This document shows positions 61,991-64,000 of a stretch of 64,000 nt of DNA, in pieces. Numbering within the stretch: the first letter of the stretch is position 1; each line of letters opens with the position of its first letter. Both the position numbers and the translations under genes were made by a program. This DNA is from Thalassomonas viridans (GTDB lineage Bacteria > Pseudomonadota > Gammaproteobacteria > Enterobacterales > Alteromonadaceae), in contig NZ_CP059733.1 in the NCBI RefSeq assembly GCF_000948985.2, positions 5,270,001 to 5,334,000 of the forward strand. Direction: 5' to 3'. The notes below the pieces were generated by a model, which made no database searches, was not told the DNA's origin, and was given only the letters and a program-made list of their open reading frames with translations.

Positions 61991-64000
61991 CTAGTTAACG
62001 CTCATTTGCAAAGTCACGCCGCTGTCCTGTCCTGTGGCCTTGATATAGTGCCAGCCGCGCACGGGAGAGTTGACGACAATTTGCTCGGCATTGCTGCCGG
62101 CTGTGGTTGAGGCATTATGGTAATCCTGCTCGGTTGGCCAGGTGCCGCTGCTGTGGTACAAGCTGATATCCCCTGCGCCGTGGGCCGACCCCAGAGTCAC
62201 CGAACTTTCCGTGCCGTCGGCCCAGAAGTACAAATACCGGGTGCCCTGCTCCAGGCATACGGGGGTAGCATCAAGCAATTCGCCGCCGGTGACCGGCGAC
62301 TGGCTTGCGCAGGCATCCGGGACACCGGGAGCGCTTTGCTGCCAGCTGACGCTCAGCTCAACGCCGCTGAACGGGTTGTACGGATTCACCATAATAAACC
62401 ACTGGCCGGATGCCGGGGCAGCTATGTTAACGGTTTCGTTATTGCCGTTTTCCCAGGGGCGGTAATCATACTCGTCCAGGGTCGGCGCACTGCCGTGCCT
62501 GACATACAAGTCAGCATCGCCGGTGCCGCCGCCGATACTGATTTCAACATTACTGGCGCCCGAGTCCAGCTCAAAGCTGAACGCCGGCTGCTGGCTGCCG
62601 TCAGAGCTGATGGTACGGGTATCGCCGTTGTTCAGCACATCTCCCGTAGGCGGTTCGGTGCCGCCGTCTGTGCTTTGCACCGTTTCCAGCCAGCTGGAGA
62701 ACTGGCTGTCGTAACGGGTGTTGATATTGTCCAGCCAGGTGTCATAGCTGGCATAATCGCCGCTTCTGACATGGCCGAGCATAGTGCCGACATCGGCTGA
62801 TTTTTCCTCGAACATAAAGCGCACCGCCAAGTAGCCCCAGTCGTAGATCTGGCTGGAGCTGTTATTATAATTCGTACGCAATAGCTGGCTCAGGCTATGG
62901 GTTTTATCCCGGGCCTGGGCCACGGCATCGTCGTTGCGGTCCTTTTTGGAAATGTATTCCGCCAGGCCTTCCGACCACCACACGGTATCATGGGCATTGC
63001 CGGTGGCAAAATCGCCGTAAAGGTTAAAACGCCCGTCCAGGTAGTGGACATATTCATGGGTCAGGTTCCATACGGCAAACTCCGGCAGCATCCATTCCGC
63101 TTCATAGGCAAAGAAGCGCGGAATATTGCCCGGCTGAGACGGATCCCCTTCAAGGTAAATACCGCCGTTACCCGTGCTGTGACCGAACAGGACCCCGGAG
63201 TACTGCTTGTAGTCGCTGCTGCTGTCATAAATCACCAACTCCAGCGTGGTATTGTTATCATCCGGCACCGGGGTATTGTTGGTATCTAACCTCTGGTGGA
63301 AATAGGTCTCCTGGGCACTAAGGTCACTACAGATTTCCTGCAACTGGCCATTGGTTAAGTCCTGCGCCCTGACCCGCAAACTGCTGCTGCAATTATGGCT
63401 AATAGGCAGTACCTGCGCCATCAGGTCCTCTTTAAAGTTACAGATGCCGTAATAGCTGCAGTTGTCGGCATCGGCATAATCCACCATATTTGCCATACGC
63501 AGCCAGGCGGCGGCGCCCGAGCCTGTCATGCTGTACTTATCAAGGAAAGCCTTAACCAGCACTTTAACAGATTCATAAGTTTGTCCGCCGTAAGTAAGAA
63601 AACGCGACAGTTCCATGGCGGCATCGTTAAACTGGTATTCCCTGTCATGACCGATAAGGTCGGTATGGGTTTTCAGGAAATCGTCCAGCTCGTTGACCAC
63701 GGTAGGATCCGCTTCCACCGCGTTCCTGAAATTCGCGTCGAAGTTACCGCGGTATATCAGGGTCAGTACGCTGGTGAAACTGCCCTGCATATAATAACCC
63801 CAGTCTTTGTTGTAGCGTCCTAACCAGCTGATGGCCTGGGGCAGGTAGCGGATACTGAAGTCAGTGCCCCCCATCAGGGTGATCACTTCCCGCAAGATCT
63901 CGCCATGGGCCTCGTCAGTGCGGTAAAAATGCTGATTGGCGGCAAAGGCGTCTAAAAAGCCGAAGGCGGCATTATTAAAGGCACTGGTATAATCGCCGAT
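61991..64000 (-). CDS. M9-family collagenase with two PPC domains, N-terminus outside the window
   Basis: The frame stays open to base 64000, so 669 C-terminal residues are visible and the signal peptide lies beyond. The collagenase activator-type helical region starts the visible part. Zinc site: NLTHEYVHYLDGRF (HExxH) with the downstream Glu in DTVWWSEGLAEYIS. FFAYEAEWMLPEFAVW precedes it, as in Vibrio-type M9A enzymes. Two PPC domains follow, the first about VLNNGDTRTISSDGSQQPAF, the second with GGELLDATPVCLEQGTRYLY, each near 90 residues. They help substrate binding or secretion. The in-window TTG at 63895 is not the true start. Type II export is likely. Confidence 0.9.
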   Translation of the reverse strand: MGDYTSAFNNAAFGFLDAFAANQHFYRTDEAHGEILREVITLMGGTDFSIRYLPQAISWLGRYNKDWGYYMQGSFTSVLTLIYRGNFDANFRNAVEADPTVVNELDDFLKTHTDLIGHDREYQFNDAAMELSRFLTYGGQTYESVKVLVKAFLDKYSMTGSGAAAWLRMANMVDYADADNCSYYGICNFKEDLMAQVLPISHNCSSSLRVRAQDLTNGQLQEICSDLSAQETYFHQRLDTNNTPVPDDNNTTLELVIYDSSSDYKQYSGVLFGHSTGNGGIYLEGDPSQPGNIPRFFAYEAEWMLPEFAVWNLTHEYVHYLDGRFNLYGDFATGNAHDTVWWSEGLAEYISKKDRNDDAVAQARDKTHSLSQLLRTNYNNSSSQIYDWGYLAVRFMFEEKSADVGTMLGHVRSGDYASYDTWLDNINTRYDSQFSSWLETVQSTDGGTEPPTGDVLNNGDTRTISSDGSQQPAFSFELDSGASNVEISIGGGTGDADLYVRHGSAPTLDEYDYRPWENGNNETVNIAAPASGQWFIMVNPYNPFSGVELSVSWQQSAPGVPDACASQSPVTGGELLDATPVCLEQGTRYLYFWADGTESSVTLGSAHGAGDISLYHSSGTWPTEQDYHNASTTAGSNAEQIVVNSPVRGWHYIKATGQDSGVTLQMSVN

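Overview
The window looks like chromosome of a marine gammaproteobacterium of the Alteromonadales, most likely a Colwelliaceae member close to Thalassomonas. That placement rests on the E. coli-like gene blocks parE-yqiA-cpdA-yqiB-nudF-tolC and hldE/glnE/ygiF/ygiM/cca, on the two large TonB-dependent receptors and on the secreted hydrolases. The genus is inference from gene content; no rRNA or marker search was possible. No tRNA or rRNA gene, CRISPR array, prophage or complete insertion sequence was seen.

Layout. 1-3000: the end of an arsR gene behind a perfect 42-bp palindrome, a periplasmic cupin, and a candidate toxin (LysM-like start, glycine-zipper end) followed by two paralogous small membrane proteins that look like tandem immunity genes. 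3000-15300: core genes for topoisomerase IV (parE), cAMP and ADP-ribose turnover (cpdA, nudF), efflux (tolC), LPS heptose and lipid A (hldE, lpxL), and nitrogen regulation (glnE). 15400-22000: an extended PspA-type envelope-stress locus of eight genes in two transcription units, inserted between glnE and ygiF. Both units carry the same 13-bp palindrome upstream. 22000-26500: ygiF, ygiM, a CDP-glycerol glycerophosphotransferase-like gene and a Wzi-like porin. 26600-31700: leuABCD with a leuL leader peptide and attenuator, and a duplicated leuC start between leuB and leuC. 31800-35800: gspA/gspB accessory genes of type II secretion, then cca.

35800-45100: a minisatellite array, a TonB-dependent receptor split by a one-base frameshift in a G tract, a GH13 alpha-glucosidase with LacI-type operators, a 162-bp MITE-like element, ybaN and a second, intact TonB-dependent receptor. 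45400-51400: mostly unrecognised accessory genes, including a two-repeat cysteine-containing protein, a BLUF photoreceptor and several small proteins. 51400-58700: a trypsin-like secreted protease with a long Asp/Trp/Gly repeat, next to an RstB/RstA-like two-component system whose kinase and regulator genes are separated by three envelope genes. TACA direct repeats with a 10-bp period, resembling RstA boxes, lie upstream of the protease, the kinase and the regulator transcription units. 58800-64000: a secreted lipase with its dedicated foldase, an AlkC/AlkD-type DNA alkylation repair protein, and an M9 collagenase cut by the window edge.

How the genes work together: several secreted hydrolases (protease, lipase, collagenase) fit with GspA/GspB-assisted type II secretion, and the receptors and alpha-glucosidase fit polymer use. 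The PspA-type locus, the RstAB-like system and LPS/capsule genes all concern the envelope. The strongest candidates for something undescribed are the operator shared by the PspA-type locus, the RstA-like regulon around the acidic-repeat protease and TPR-barrel gene, and the toxin with tandem immunity genes.
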